From assembly GCF_001311195.1 (NCBI RefSeq), contig NZ_BBAJ01000001.1, positions 26,401 to 90,400 of the forward strand: DNA of 64,000 nt, given 5' to 3'. This document shows positions 47,440-57,446 of this stretch, piece by piece. Under the pieces are notes generated by a model that searched no databases, was not told the DNA's origin, and saw only the letters and a list, made by a program, of their open reading frames with translations. Source of the stretch: Lacticaseibacillus camelliae DSM 22697 = JCM 13995 (GTDB lineage Bacteria; Bacillota; Bacilli; Lactobacillales; Lactobacillaceae). The first letter of the stretch is position 1. Every line of letters begins with the position of its first letter. The position numbers and the translations under genes were made by a program.

Positions 47440-47769
47440 ATGGCTGACAAGAAAACTATTATGTTGGTATGCTCTGCTGGTATGTCCACCAGCTTGCTGG
47501 TTTCGAAGATGCAGAAGGCCGCAACGGCTGAAGGTGTTGAAGCGGACATTTTTGCAACCGCTGCCTCTGACGCTGATAACGCACTGGAGACGAAACACCC
47601 AGACATTTTAATGCTCGGGCCTCAGGTTCGTTACCTGCTCAGCCAGTTCCAAAACAAAGTTGACGGCAAGCTGCCCGTTGAAGTCATCAACATGCAGGAC
47701 TACGGCATGATGAACGGCGAAAAGGTGCTTAAAGAAGCGCTGTCCTCAATCGAAAAAGCTGGCAAGTAG
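47440..47769 (+). CDS. PTS cellobiose-family EIIB
   Basis: This is the cytoplasmic IIB protein of a lactose/cellobiose PTS, 109 residues. The phospho-Cys is in IMLVCSAGMSTSLLVSKM. Conserved end VEVINMQDYGMMNGEKVL. The ATG at 47440 follows AAGGGGAG. The IIA gene follows after 58 bases and a 6-phospho-beta-glucosidase after a repeat-filled gap. No EIIC gene is in this set, so the membrane component must be encoded elsewhere. Confidence 0.92.
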   Translation: MADKKTIMLVCSAGMSTSLLVSKMQKAATAEGVEADIFATAASDADNALETKHPDILMLGPQVRYLLSQFQNKVDGKLPVEVINMQDYGMMNGEKVLKEALSSIEKAGK

Positions 47770-47827
47770 TCTACGGGAAACCGCAACCGCTTTCTGAGCT
47801 TAGAGATACTGATGATTGGAGAAGACA

Positions 47828-48172
47828 ATGGCTGAAGAAGAACAAGATCAAAACATGGATGCAATCATGGGTCTCATTTTGAACGGCGGGAATGCGAAGA
47901 GTTCCGCTTTCGAGGCGATCCAGGCAGCCAAGAAGGGCGATTTTGAAACCGCCGACGCAAAGCTTAAAGAAGCTGACGGTTTCTTGGTTGATGCGCACAA
48001 CTCACAGACCAAGATGTTGACTGCCGAAGCTAACGGCGAGCACGCCACGGTCACACTGCTGATGGTCCACTCACAGGACCACTTGATGACCAGCATTACG
48101 TTCCGTGATCTTGCGGGTGAGATCGTTGACCTTTACAAGCGCCTTGATGGTAAAAAAGTCGAGGACAACTAA
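47828..48172 (+). CDS. PTS lactose/cellobiose-family EIIA
   Basis: This is the IIA protein of the same PTS, 114 residues, passing phosphate from HPr to EIIB. The phospho-His is in LLMVHSQDHLMTSI near residue 80, and helices GLILNGGNAKSSAFEAI and ADAKLKEADGFLVDAHNSQT fit the trimeric IIA fold. ATG 47828 follows GGAGAAG; an upstream TTG (47816) is less likely. A terminator ends the IIB-IIA unit, so the glucosidase gene may rely on read-through or its own start. Confidence 0.92.
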   Translation: MAEEEQDQNMDAIMGLILNGGNAKSSAFEAIQAAKKGDFETADAKLKEADGFLVDAHNSQTKMLTAEANGEHATVTLLMVHSQDHLMTSITFRDLAGEIVDLYKRLDGKKVEDN

Positions 48173-48190
48173 TCTTCGCATTGCACGGTG

Positions 48191-48221
48191 AAGGCTGGAA
48201 CAGCGATGTTCCGGCTTTTTT
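48191..48221 (+). terminator. Terminator after EIIA
   Basis: GGCTGGAACA and TGTTCCGGCT pair around GCGA with one G-T pair, followed by seven T. Confidence 0.8.
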
Positions 48222-48395
48222 TAGAAGGTGCGCAGGGTTCGCGAACTGAGCGGGATGGGTAGCCTAGCTCAGGGCATTGAAGCCGTACTTTGGCTTCGAG
48301 GCCCTGAGCGTAGCTGCTGCCGCATGTCAGCTTGTACGCGCAAAGCGCTACAAGCTGATCAAACCACTCCCGCGTTGCGAACTCGTAGCCCAGTT
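48222..48395 (+). repeat. Structured repeat element, copy C
   Basis: TAGCCTAGCTCAGGGC pairs with GCCCTGAGCGTAGCTG, again with the CTA/GTA internal loop. The outer stem is GTTCGC/GCGAAC, unlike those of copies A and B. An extra hairpin CAGCTTGTA...TACAAGCTG (48327-48357) is inserted on the 3' side. It lies between the EIIA terminator and the glucosidase gene. Confidence 0.75.
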
Positions 48396-48482
48396 AGAAG
48401 GTGCGCAGGCTTGGCGGTCTTAGCCCGGAGATTAGCCGCCAGAGCCCAGTTAGAAGCCGGACGCACTTCGCACTCATGCGCC
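48390..48482 (+). repeat. Partial repeat copy C2, with duplicated flank
   Basis: TTAGAAGGTGCGCAGG, which starts copy C, recurs here. GGCGGTCTTAGCCCGGAGAT followed by TAGCC resembles the 5' arm of copy A, then GCCGCCAGAGCCCAGTTAGA. CCCAGTTAGAAG occurs at 48389 and 48445, marking a duplication. Confidence 0.5.
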
Positions 48483-48491
48483 CAATTATAG

Positions 48492-49972
<1,481 letters not shown>

Positions 49973-50111
49973 CGCTCGGTTTCGCATTCGTGCGGAACCG
50001 GGCGCTTTTTGCTGAAAAAAATCATTCCTAGGCCCATCCGCATCTCGACCTCAAGTCCCATGAGTTAGAGTGCTTCACCCTGTAAACTATTGGGTGAAAG
50101 GGGCGAGTGGG

Positions 50112-50534
50112 ATGAAACGGGCATGCTGCAATGTGGGGGCACTGATGATCATTATGGCGGTGATTTTGTTTGGCGCGCCGCTATTCACCCGTGATCAGCC
50201 CACAGAGGCGGCCGGCATGTTGGACCGGTATAATCCTGTCCTGCCACAAGAAACCGTGTACGTGGCCACTGGCGGCTGCTCAGTGGAATGGGTTGCTAAT
50301 GCGCATGGTGGCCGCGATTATCGCTACCGCCTGCCGAGCTACTCCCGGGACGGCCGTGAACGCAAGCTGCTGCTGCAAGTAACAGATAAACCGCTGGCCC
50401 CGCATGCCTATCTAGCAGTGCGCAGCAAGGGGCAGACGGTCTTGTCGTGGCGCCGCGTGAAAGCCAGCCAGATCCCGGTGGCCGCCCGCCACCGGTTAGT
50501 CTCAGGCGCACAGAAAAACCCGGATCGTCAGTGA
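50112..50534 (+). CDS. YxeA-like (DUF1093) exported protein
   Basis: This is a small exported or membrane-anchored protein of 140 residues. An N-terminal hydrophobic segment (VGALMIIMAVILFGAPLF) is followed by an OB-like YxeA domain: ETVYVATGGCSVEW, YRYRLPSYSRDGRERKLLLQ, LAPHAYLAVRSKGQTVLSWR and ASQIPVAARHRL. ATG 50112 follows AAGGGG. Function unknown; YxeA proteins often occur near envelope stress genes. Its stop lies within the terminator stem. Confidence 0.75.
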   Translation: MKRACCNVGALMIIMAVILFGAPLFTRDQPTEAAGMLDRYNPVLPQETVYVATGGCSVEWVANAHGGRDYRYRLPSYSRDGRERKLLLQVTDKPLAPHAYLAVRSKGQTVLSWRRVKASQIPVAARHRLVSGAQKNPDRQ

Positions 50535-50545
50535 TCCGGGTTTTT
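50514..50545 (+). terminator. Bidirectional terminator
   Basis: Thirteen-base arms AAAAACCCGGATC (50514-50526) and its complement (50533-50545) allow termination of both the yxeA-like gene and the converging PTS gene. Confidence 0.9.
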
Positions 50546-50560
50546 GGTGTCCAGCGCTTG

Positions 50561-52561
50561 CTACAACGCCGGTTCCGCTTTGGGACGCGGCGTCGTTTCC
50601 GGCAGGGCGGCGGTTTGTGCTTCAGCCACCGGATCGCCGCTTTCGTGCGGGCCGGAGGTCAACAGTCTGAATTCAGCGAGTTGGTCTGAGTTGGTGATCA
50701 CCACGATCACCTCTGGGGAATAGCCAGCGGCCTTGACCGCCTCAATGTCCATGAAGGCTAAGCGCGTGCCGGGTTGGACCGCGTCGCCTGGCTGCACGTG
50801 CACCGTGAACGGTGCCCCTTTTAAGGCCACCGTGTCGAGTCCCATGTGGACCAGGACTTCAAGGCCGTTTGGCATCTGGATCCCGATGGCGTGTTTGGTG
50901 TCGAAGATGCGGTCACGGTGCCGACCACAGGGGAGCTGATGCGCCCTTCCGTCGGGTCAACGGCGAACCCTTCGCCCATCATGTTCTGGGCAAAAACCTG
51001 GTCCGGGACGGCGGTCAGTGGGAGCACGTTGCCTGTTGCAGGGGCGTATAGCCGGTCAAACTCAGGCTTTCAATGGTTGTAGCCAGCGGCTGTGGGGCAG
51101 GGGCGTCATTTTCGTCAATGATCTCGCCTGTTGCTTCGTCCACGGCCTCGATCTTGTTCAGCGCCGGCACTTTGCGTAAAACAAAGGTGAGAATGAACGG
51201 AATGGCAACGGCGATGACCATGCCGATGGCAAAAATCCCGATGTACTGACCCACGATGGAGAGAATCCCAGGCAAGCCGCCAACGCCGATCGAGTAGGCG
51301 CGAACGCCCATGATGGTGACGAACATGCCGGCGATGCCGGAGCCAATGATCGCCGCGATGAACGGGTAAACGTACTTCAGGTTGATCCCGAACATCGCCG
51401 GTTCCGTCACGCCAAGGTAGGCCGAAATCGTCGCCGGCACTGAAATGCCTTCCTCCTGCTTGTTGCCCCGGTGCGCGATCGCCACCGCCAGGGTCGCCGA
51501 GCCTTGCGCAATGTTAGACAGGGCGATCATCGGCCAAAGATTGGTCGACCCATAGGTGGAAATGAGCTGCGCGTCGATCGCCAGCGTGGTGTGATGCAGC
51601 CCTGTAATCACGACCGGTGCGTACAGCAGCCCGAAGGCCAGGCCGAACAGCCAGCTGAAGCTGCTGGTCAAGCCGGCGTTCACGATGTTTGACAGCCCGT
51701 CGCCGACCCACCAGCCGAAGGGGCCAAGGACGACGTGCGCGATCAGGATCGTTGGCAGCAGTGAGAACAGCGGCACGAAAATCATCGAGACGGCTTGCGG
51801 GATGTGCTTGCGGAAGAAGCGTTCCAGGTACACCAGCATGAACCCGGCCAGCATGGCGGGGATGACTTGGGCCTGATAGCCGATCATGTTGACCTGGGCA
51901 AAGCCGAAGTCCCAGAACGGAATGTCAGCGGCTGCCGTGCTGTTCACCGCGTAGGCGTTAAGCAGCTGCGGGGACACCAGCGTGATCCCCAGCACGATCC
52001 CGAGGATCTGCGTGGTGCCCATTTTACGGGTGATCGACCAGGTGATGCCGACCGGAAGAAAGTGGAAAATGGCTTCGCCGGGCAGCCACAGAAAGGCGTT
52101 GACCCCACTCCAGAACTGCGATTGTTCAACGATGGTCGAGCCGCCGAATTGCACCCCTTCCAGGATGTTTCGGAAGCCGAGGATCAACCCACCGACAATG
52201 ATGGCGGGCAGTAGCGGCGTAAAAATCTCGGCCAGCGTGGCTACCGCGCGCTGCACCACGTTCTGGTGTGTTTTGGCGGCGGCCTTCGTGTCTTCCTTGC
52301 TGGCGCCGGTCAGGCCGGAGACTTGGACGAAATCATTGTAGAATTCCGGGACCTCGTTGCCGATGATGACCTGGAATTGTCCAGCGTTCGTGAACATGCC
52401 GCGCACGGCCCCAATTTTTTTTCGATGGCCGGCTTATCCGCCAAGGCGTCGTCTTTGAGGACGAACCGCATGCGTGTGGCACAGTGCATGAATGATGCCA
52501 CATTCTTGGCACCGCCCAGCGCTGTGAGGAGTTGCTTGGCATCGGACTCATATTTTCCCAT
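50561..52561 (-). CDS. treB: PTS glucoside-family EIIBCA, trehalose type (three frameshifts)
   Basis: This is a membrane sugar transporter with all three PTS domains in one chain, about 666 residues. IIB: phospho-Cys in FMHCATRMRFVLKDD. IIC: FTNAGQFQVIIGNEVPEFYN, EIFTPLLPAIIVGGLILGF and ITGLHHTTLAIDAQL. IIA at the C-terminus: MMGEGFAVDPTEGRISSPVV and phospho-His in EVLVHMGLDTVALKG. Indels near 52416 (an eight-base T run), 51056 and 50909 break the frame without loss of domain sequence. Best resemblance, by memory, is to trehalose permeases; sucrose or beta-glucosides cannot be excluded. No treA/treC or treR adjacent. ATG 52561 follows AAGGAGG. Confidence 0.85.
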
Positions 52562-52696
52562 AATGTCCTCCTTGCGAATTAAAATAATAGCTTCGGTTAA
52601 CTTTAGCTTATCTAACTCGGCATTCTTACCGCAACTAATAAGCTGCTGTCAGGGAAAAATACAATAGTTCGCGCCATTCCTCTTAAAAAACAGGAC

Positions 52697-52720
52697 AAAA
52701 AAGTCGCGGTGAGCCGCGAC
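52697..52720 (-). terminator. Terminator of the anion permease gene
   Basis: On the minus strand GTCGCGG and CCGCGAC arms (52714-52720 and 52703-52709) are followed by TTTTTT. Confidence 0.85.
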
Positions 52721-52740
52721 GAAGTAAAGCACATTTTCAT

Positions 52741-53847
52741 TTAGTAAACAAAATCGAGGATCAGCCAGCCCATGCCGGCTAGGACGATCAGCCAATCACG
52801 TTGAAGGCGAGAAAGCCGATCAGGAACTTGCCGGCATGGTGATTGCCCCAAGTGGCGTATTCCTTATACACCAGCAGGTTGCACATTGAGCCGACCACGG
52901 AGCCCAGGCCCCCGATGTTGGACCCCAGGAAGAGCGCCGCAGCGTAGTGGGTAAATTTCCCGATCAGCACGGTCGACGGCACGTTAGAAATTAGCTGGCT
53001 GGTGAGGATCGAAGTCAGGAAGACGGAGTGCGGCGAGCTGACCAGCCCAGAGATCAGGTTGACCACCCACGGCAACTGCTGCAAGACGGACACAATGACG
53101 AAGAAGCCGGCGAAGGTCAGGACAATTGCGTAGTCGACTTTTTTTCATAATCGTCTTGTTGTAAAGCACCGCCAGCAGGATCGCCGCAACGGCGCCAATA
53201 TAAGACGGGATAAACTTGAGCACCCCGGCAAAAATGAACAGTGCCACGATTGCGGTGATCACTGTCGGCCGCGTTTGGATGTGGATATCCTGGAAGCCGA
53301 CGGCGGGCAGAGGGATTTTTTTGACGAACAGGGTGAAACCCAGCAGGAGAATGATCGACGCAATCAGCAGTGGGATCGACCAGCTGAAGAATTCGCCGAT
53401 CCCAATCGTGTAGTGACTCATCAGGAAAATGTTGTGCGTGTTGCCAAACGGGGTGAAGGCACTCCCAAAGTTGGCCGCCATCCGATCAGTGTGACTGGTA
53501 GGATCTCAGGCAGCTTGTATTTTTTTGGCGATTTCAAGGTACAGCGGAATGAGGGTGATCACCGTGACGTCGTTGGTCAAGAACATGGCGGCGACGATGG
53601 CGAGCCCCAAAAACATCAGTAGCAGCTGGCGTGAATCAGCGGCCAAACTGGTCAGACGGTAGGCAAAATAATCAAGGACATGCAGGTACTCGAAGATTTG
53701 GATGACGGTCATCATCCCGAGGATCGACCAGAGAGTATCGAAGCTGATATCGGCAAGCTTCGGCCTGGCCGCGAACAAGCTCAGCACTACTAGGAACGCG
53801 GTGATCTGCAGCACCCGGTCCTTTGCAATGTTTTTGATTACAGTCAT
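52741..53847 (-). CDS. ArsB/NhaD-type anion permease (three frameshifts)
   Basis: This is a polytopic membrane transporter of the ion-transporter superfamily, about 369 residues, possibly for arsenite, citrate-type anions or Na+/H+. The joined frames show FDTLWSILGMMTVIQIFEYL, MFLTNDVTVITLIPLYLEIA, NFGSAFTPFGNTHNIFLMSH (a re-entrant loop motif), SNVPSTVLIGKFT and FLGSNIGGLGSVVGSMCNLL. Frame breaks lie near 53495, at a seven-base T run at 53146-53152 (one too many; read MKKVDYAIVLTFAGF), and near 52790. The stop is TAA at 52741. The substrate is unknown. Confidence 0.75.
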
Positions 53848-54174
53848 AAGTTTACACGCTCCAAAAGTGACTCAACTCTTCTATTTTGCGCTTATTTTGC
53901 GGACCGTATAACGGGGACCGTGTAAAACTCGTGTAAAGACCGAAGATTGAAAAAAAACTGCATGTGAAGGGAAAAAACGTGTAAGAAACGGCAACAAAAA
54001 GCCGAAATGTGGGCATTTCAATTTTTCATAGCAACAAGACATGCCATGAACAATGTCATGGGTGGTGTGTAAAAAAACACCAAATAAATCGTTACATTGT
54101 CCTTGAGTAATGAACACTGCGGCCATTTTGACGGGCGGTGGTTTCGGGTATACTTGCTTTGAGGGGTGACGCGT
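53848..54174. other. Intergenic region upstream of rlmH
   Basis: 327 AT-rich bases between divergent genes. TATACT (54151) with an upstream TTGACG at a short 15-base spacing may drive rlmH. Nothing else was recognised. Confidence 0.4.
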
Positions 54175-54653
54175 ATGAACATCAAAGTGATTGGAGTCGG
54201 CAAGCTCAAAGAGAAGTACTTTAAGGACGGGATTGCCGAATACCGCAAGCGACTGGACAAGTTTGCGAAGGTGCAGATTGTTGAAGTCGCCGATGAAAAA
54301 GCCCCGGAGTCGCTATCCGAGGCGGAGATGGCGCATGTCAAAGAGGTTGAGGGCGAGCGGATCCTCGCCAAAATCAAGGACAAGGAGTGGGTCATCGCCT
54401 TGGCAATCGAAGGCAAGCAGCGCGCCAGTGAGGTGTTCGCCAAGGAGCTTGAGGACCTCGGCACATACGGCCACTCCGATATCACGTTTGTCATCGGGGG
54501 TTCTTTGGGGCTGTCGCCGGCCGTGATGAAGCGCGCCGATGACACGCTGAGCTTCGGCAAGCTGACCATGCCGCACCAGTGATGCGGCTGGTGCTTATGG
54601 AGCAGATCTACCGGGCGTTCATGATTCAGATCGGGAGCCCGTACCATAAGTGA
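54175..54653 (+). CDS. rlmH: 23S rRNA pseudouridine-1915 N3-methyltransferase RlmH (one frameshift)
   Basis: This SPOUT-family enzyme methylates pseudouridine 1915 in helix 69 of 23S rRNA. The protein (~159 residues) begins [20 protein letters not shown], with the SAM-binding knot [18 protein letters not shown] and [10 protein letters not shown]. One base is missing near 54583: the frame continues as [20 protein letters not shown] and PYHK to the stop at 54651. ATG 54175 follows GAGGGG. In many lactobacilli rlmH lies directly after htrA; here ~12.5 kb separates them. Confidence 0.95.
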
Positions 54654-54801
54654 TTTGGTCTCTAGCAGCCCCAAGATGCTCGATTAGTGAATGTGACACG
54701 GCGGCCGCGACGCTTGTATTCTCCGACGTAACCGCTTACCATTTATATAGACGAACGAATGAAGCTCGCCCGAAAATGTAACTGATATTGGAGGGATTTT
54801 T

Positions 54802-55215
54802 TTGGCTAATACAGAAGATCTAGAGAGAATCTTTAACGCGTCATCACAAATTGCGGTTGCGACGTTGACGGAAGACGGCACCGCGCCGGATGTCCGCATC
54901 GTCCTCGGCGTTTACGATAAAGCCAACAACCAGGAGCTGTTCATGACGGCCGCCAACGCGGAAAAGGTTGCAGAAATCAGCAAACACAGTCAGGCATCGT
55001 TTGCGACGCCGCAGTTTGGCAGCAATGATGTGGCCCGCGTCCGCAAGGCGACGGTCGAGAAAATCGACCCAACCCCTGAGCAGCTGGCCTTGTACAACGC
55101 GAAGTACCCGCAAACTGCGAAGTACGCCGCGCACTCTGACTTCTTCGCCCTGAGTTTTAAGCAGGCGGAAGTCACGATCGGCGGGGAAAACTCGACGGTT
55201 GAGGTTGATGACTAA
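54802..55215 (+). CDS. Pyridoxamine 5'-phosphate oxidase-like (split-barrel FMN) protein
   Basis: This is a 137-residue small flavin-binding-fold protein. It starts at TTG 54802, eight bases after GGAGG, reading MANTEDLERIFNASSQIAVA then TLTEDGTAPDVRIVLGVYDK, typical of the PNPOx-like general stress family. FMTAANAEKVAEISKHSQAS continues the fold. No heme or F420 motif seen. The substrate is unknown. Stands alone, with a terminator about 190 bases downstream. Confidence 0.8.
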   Translation: MANTEDLERIFNASSQIAVATLTEDGTAPDVRIVLGVYDKANNQELFMTAANAEKVAEISKHSQASFATPQFGSNDVARVRKATVEKIDPTPEQLALYNAKYPQTAKYAAHSDFFALSFKQAEVTIGGENSTVEVDD

Positions 55216-55400
55216 GGACGCCAGATACGCGCATTCGTCATCAAGCAGGCGGGTTGCTTGAGATAGAGGATGCTTCTGCGATTTTCTTTCTCTCGTGAGT
55301 TTCGCCCATGTTATTCTCTGAGTATCGAAAAGGCGGCACGCCATTCAGCACGTCGCCCTGCAGACCGCTAAAGACGGTTGGCATTTAGTTTGAATAGTCG

Positions 55401-55442
55401 AAGACCGCTAAACCTCCTGCCAGAAATTTAGCGGTCTTTTTC
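55401..55442 (+). terminator. Rho-independent terminator
   Basis: AAGACCGCTAAA (55401-55412) and TTTAGCGGTCTT (55427-55438) are perfect arms, followed by TTT. Confidence 0.85.
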
Positions 55443-55777
55443 TTGCCGCCGATTGTTTGGGTGATGACGATGGTCAGGTGGATAAAGACAAGATGAAACT
55501 CGAAGTACTAAACATAAGCGTTATCGCATCAGCAACGGACAATCAGGCACTTCCTTCCCATCGGTGAGTGATTCATGTGCATCCGTACACCTCACTGTGG
55601 TCTGGATTTACCAACCGTTTTCAACTTTCTGCTCGCCCGGTTTAGCATGCCCGGAAGACCGATATCATGGGGATGCGATGATGGTTTCAGGTGAAACAAA
55701 TGGTAAAGCCCGTGGGGATAAGGGGCTTTTCGTCCCACCATCATGACACCAGTGACGAAGTAGTCACACTGAAACCG

Positions 55778-55805
55778 TTGACACTGCTTGCCACTCCGCT
55801 AGAAT
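55778..55805 (+). promoter_or_regulatory. Promoter of the MFS gene
   Basis: TTGACA (55778-55783) and TAGAAT (55800-55805) with a 16-base spacer, 29 bases before the ATG. Confidence 0.8.
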
Positions 55806-55834
55806 TACCAGTATTGACGCATACGGAGGGGCAT

Positions 55835-57004
55835 ATGTTTTCTTTACTGTTGGGGATCATTTATTTAGCGTTTATTAGCCTGGGCCTGCCTGATTCCTTA
55901 ATTGGGGCCGGGTGGCCGGCGATGCACACGCAACTGGGCGTGCCAACCAGTTACGTCGGGATCATCACCATGCTGATTTCGGCAGACACGATTATTTCCA
56001 GCTTGATGTCGGACCGCCTGACGCGACGGTTTGGGGCGGGCAAGGTCACGGCGGCCAGTGTGGCGACGACTGCGCTTGCACTGTTTGGCTTTTCGCTGTC
56101 GCCCAGTTTCATTTGGCTTTGCGTCTGGGCGGTGCCGTACGGGCTCGGAGCCGGCGCCGTGGATGCGGCGCTGAACAACTATGTCGCACTGCACTACAAG
56201 GGCCGCCAGATGAACTGGCTTCACTGCTTCTGGGGTGTGGGCGCGGCCATCAGCCCGAACGTGATGAGCTACGCCCTGACCCACCAGCTGGGGTGGCAGT
56301 CCGGGTATCGCATCATCGGCATCATCCAGGTGGTGCTGACCTTTATCTTGATCGCGAGTCTCCCGCTGTGGGCCAAACCGCAAACCGCGGCAAGTGAAAA
56401 GGGAGCCAGCGCACCGTTGAAGATTGGCCAGTTGTTGCAACTGCCCGGCGTCAAGCAGGTCCTCGTCGCCTTTTTCGCCTACTGCTCCCTGGAGGCCACT
56501 GCCGGCATCTGGGCCGCCAGTTACCTGGTTCAGGCCCGTGGGGTCGCCGTGACGACGGCCGCGCGGTTTGCCGCGCTGTTTTACATTGGCATCACGGTGG
56601 GCCGCTTTCTGTCGGGTATCATCGCCGATCAGCTGGGTGACCGCCGGATGCTGGGGCTCGGCACGGGGATCATGCTCGTGGGGGTCCTGCTGATTCTGTT
56701 GCCACTGCCGGTTATCTCCGCGCTGGTTGGTCTCGTGGTGTTCGGCGTGGGGTGTGCGCCCATTTACCCGACGATTATTCACGAAACGCCGCACTCCTTT
56801 GGCGCGGACCACTCACAGGCGGTGATCGGGCTGCAAATGGCGTCGGCGTATGTCGGTTCGACCTTTGCGCCGCCGCTGTTTGGCTTGCTGGCCGGCGCGG
56901 TGTCCATCGGGTTGTATCCCGTGTATATTCTGGCCTTCACGGTGTTGATGGCCGGGGTGCTGATCTGGCAGACCTGGCTGATGCGTGCGCGGGCTGACAA
57001 TTAG
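55835..57004 (+). CDS. MFS transporter, fucose-permease-like
   Basis: This is a membrane transporter of 389 residues with about 12 helices. It opens MFSLLLGIIYLAFISLGLPD, then SLIGAGWPAMHTQLGVP, as in the FucP/YfkF-like branch of MFS. MNWLHCFWGVGAAISPNVMS and the loop motif IADQLGDRRMLGLG support this. ATG 55835 follows GGAGGGG. Substrate unknown: sugars or drugs. A UPF0158 gene follows after 16 bases and is probably cotranscribed. Confidence 0.85.
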   Translation: MFSLLLGIIYLAFISLGLPDSLIGAGWPAMHTQLGVPTSYVGIITMLISADTIISSLMSDRLTRRFGAGKVTAASVATTALALFGFSLSPSFIWLCVWAVPYGLGAGAVDAALNNYVALHYKGRQMNWLHCFWGVGAAISPNVMSYALTHQLGWQSGYRIIGIIQVVLTFILIASLPLWAKPQTAASEKGASAPLKIGQLLQLPGVKQVLVAFFAYCSLEATAGIWAASYLVQARGVAVTTAARFAALFYIGITVGRFLSGIIADQLGDRRMLGLGTGIMLVGVLLILLPLPVISALVGLVVFGVGCAPIYPTIIHETPHSFGADHSQAVIGLQMASAYVGSTFAPPLFGLLAGAVSIGLYPVYILAFTVLMAGVLIWQTWLMRARADN

Positions 57005-57020
57005 CAAAGAAGGCGATTTG

Positions 57021-57416
57021 ATGCCGATCAAATTAGGTGCGGTCAGTGAGGCCATCGAGATGACTGATGATGAGTTAGAGTTTCTTTACGACCGCAAGAC
57101 GGAAACCATCATCCGGGTGCCCGATGACGACGAAGCAGAGGCCCCTTTTGAAGCGGACGAAGCGCGTTATGTCACGCTGCCGACGCAGTACGAAAGGGAT
57201 GATTACCAGTTGATGACCCGGTTTACCGACGAGGTCGCCACTGCTCTGCAGCGGCCGCAACTCGAACAAACCCTGCATGGTCATGGGGTGTTTCGGCGGT
57301 TTCGGCGCGCACTCGAGGCGTTGGGGCTGGTAGATCAATGGTACGAGTTTCAGGGCACTGCTTATCAGCAGCTGGCTAAGCGGTGGTGCCAGGCGAATCA
57401 CATTGAGTATGTATGA
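57021..57416 (+). CDS. UPF0158-family protein
   Basis: This is a 131-residue acidic cytoplasmic protein of unknown function. Conserved family features are the N-terminal VSEAIEMTDDELEFLYDRKT, the middle LPTQYERDDYQLMTRFTDEV and the C-terminal HGHGVFRRFRRALEALGLVD followed by QWYEF. ATG 57021 follows AAGAAGG. It shares a transcript with the MFS gene and ends at a bidirectional terminator. Confidence 0.85.
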   Translation: MPIKLGAVSEAIEMTDDELEFLYDRKTETIIRVPDDDEAEAPFEADEARYVTLPTQYERDDYQLMTRFTDEVATALQRPQLEQTLHGHGVFRRFRRALEALGLVDQWYEFQGTAYQQLAKRWCQANHIEYV

Positions 57417-57418
57417 CC

Positions 57419-57446
57419 GGCCGGACTGATCAAAGTCCGGTCTTTT
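57419..57446 (+). terminator. Terminator between converging genes
   Basis: CCGGACT (57421-57427) pairs with AGTCCGG (57434-57440); TCTTTTTCTTTTT follows. It overlaps the end of the converging MFS gene. Confidence 0.8.

Larger units (their letters stand above)
55216..55834. other. Intergenic region with terminator, structured segment and promoter
   Basis: About 620 bases without a supportable gene. It contains a terminator (55401-55442), a possible three-way RNA junction (55678-55744) and a promoter (55778-55805). AGACCGCTAAA also occurs at 55365, ahead of the terminator arm of the same sequence. Confidence 0.55.

Noticed and set aside
48225..48480. Small protein-coding genes in the gap before the GH1 gene
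   Set aside because: Open frames there are by-products of the palindromic repeats, without ribosome sites or conserved sequence.
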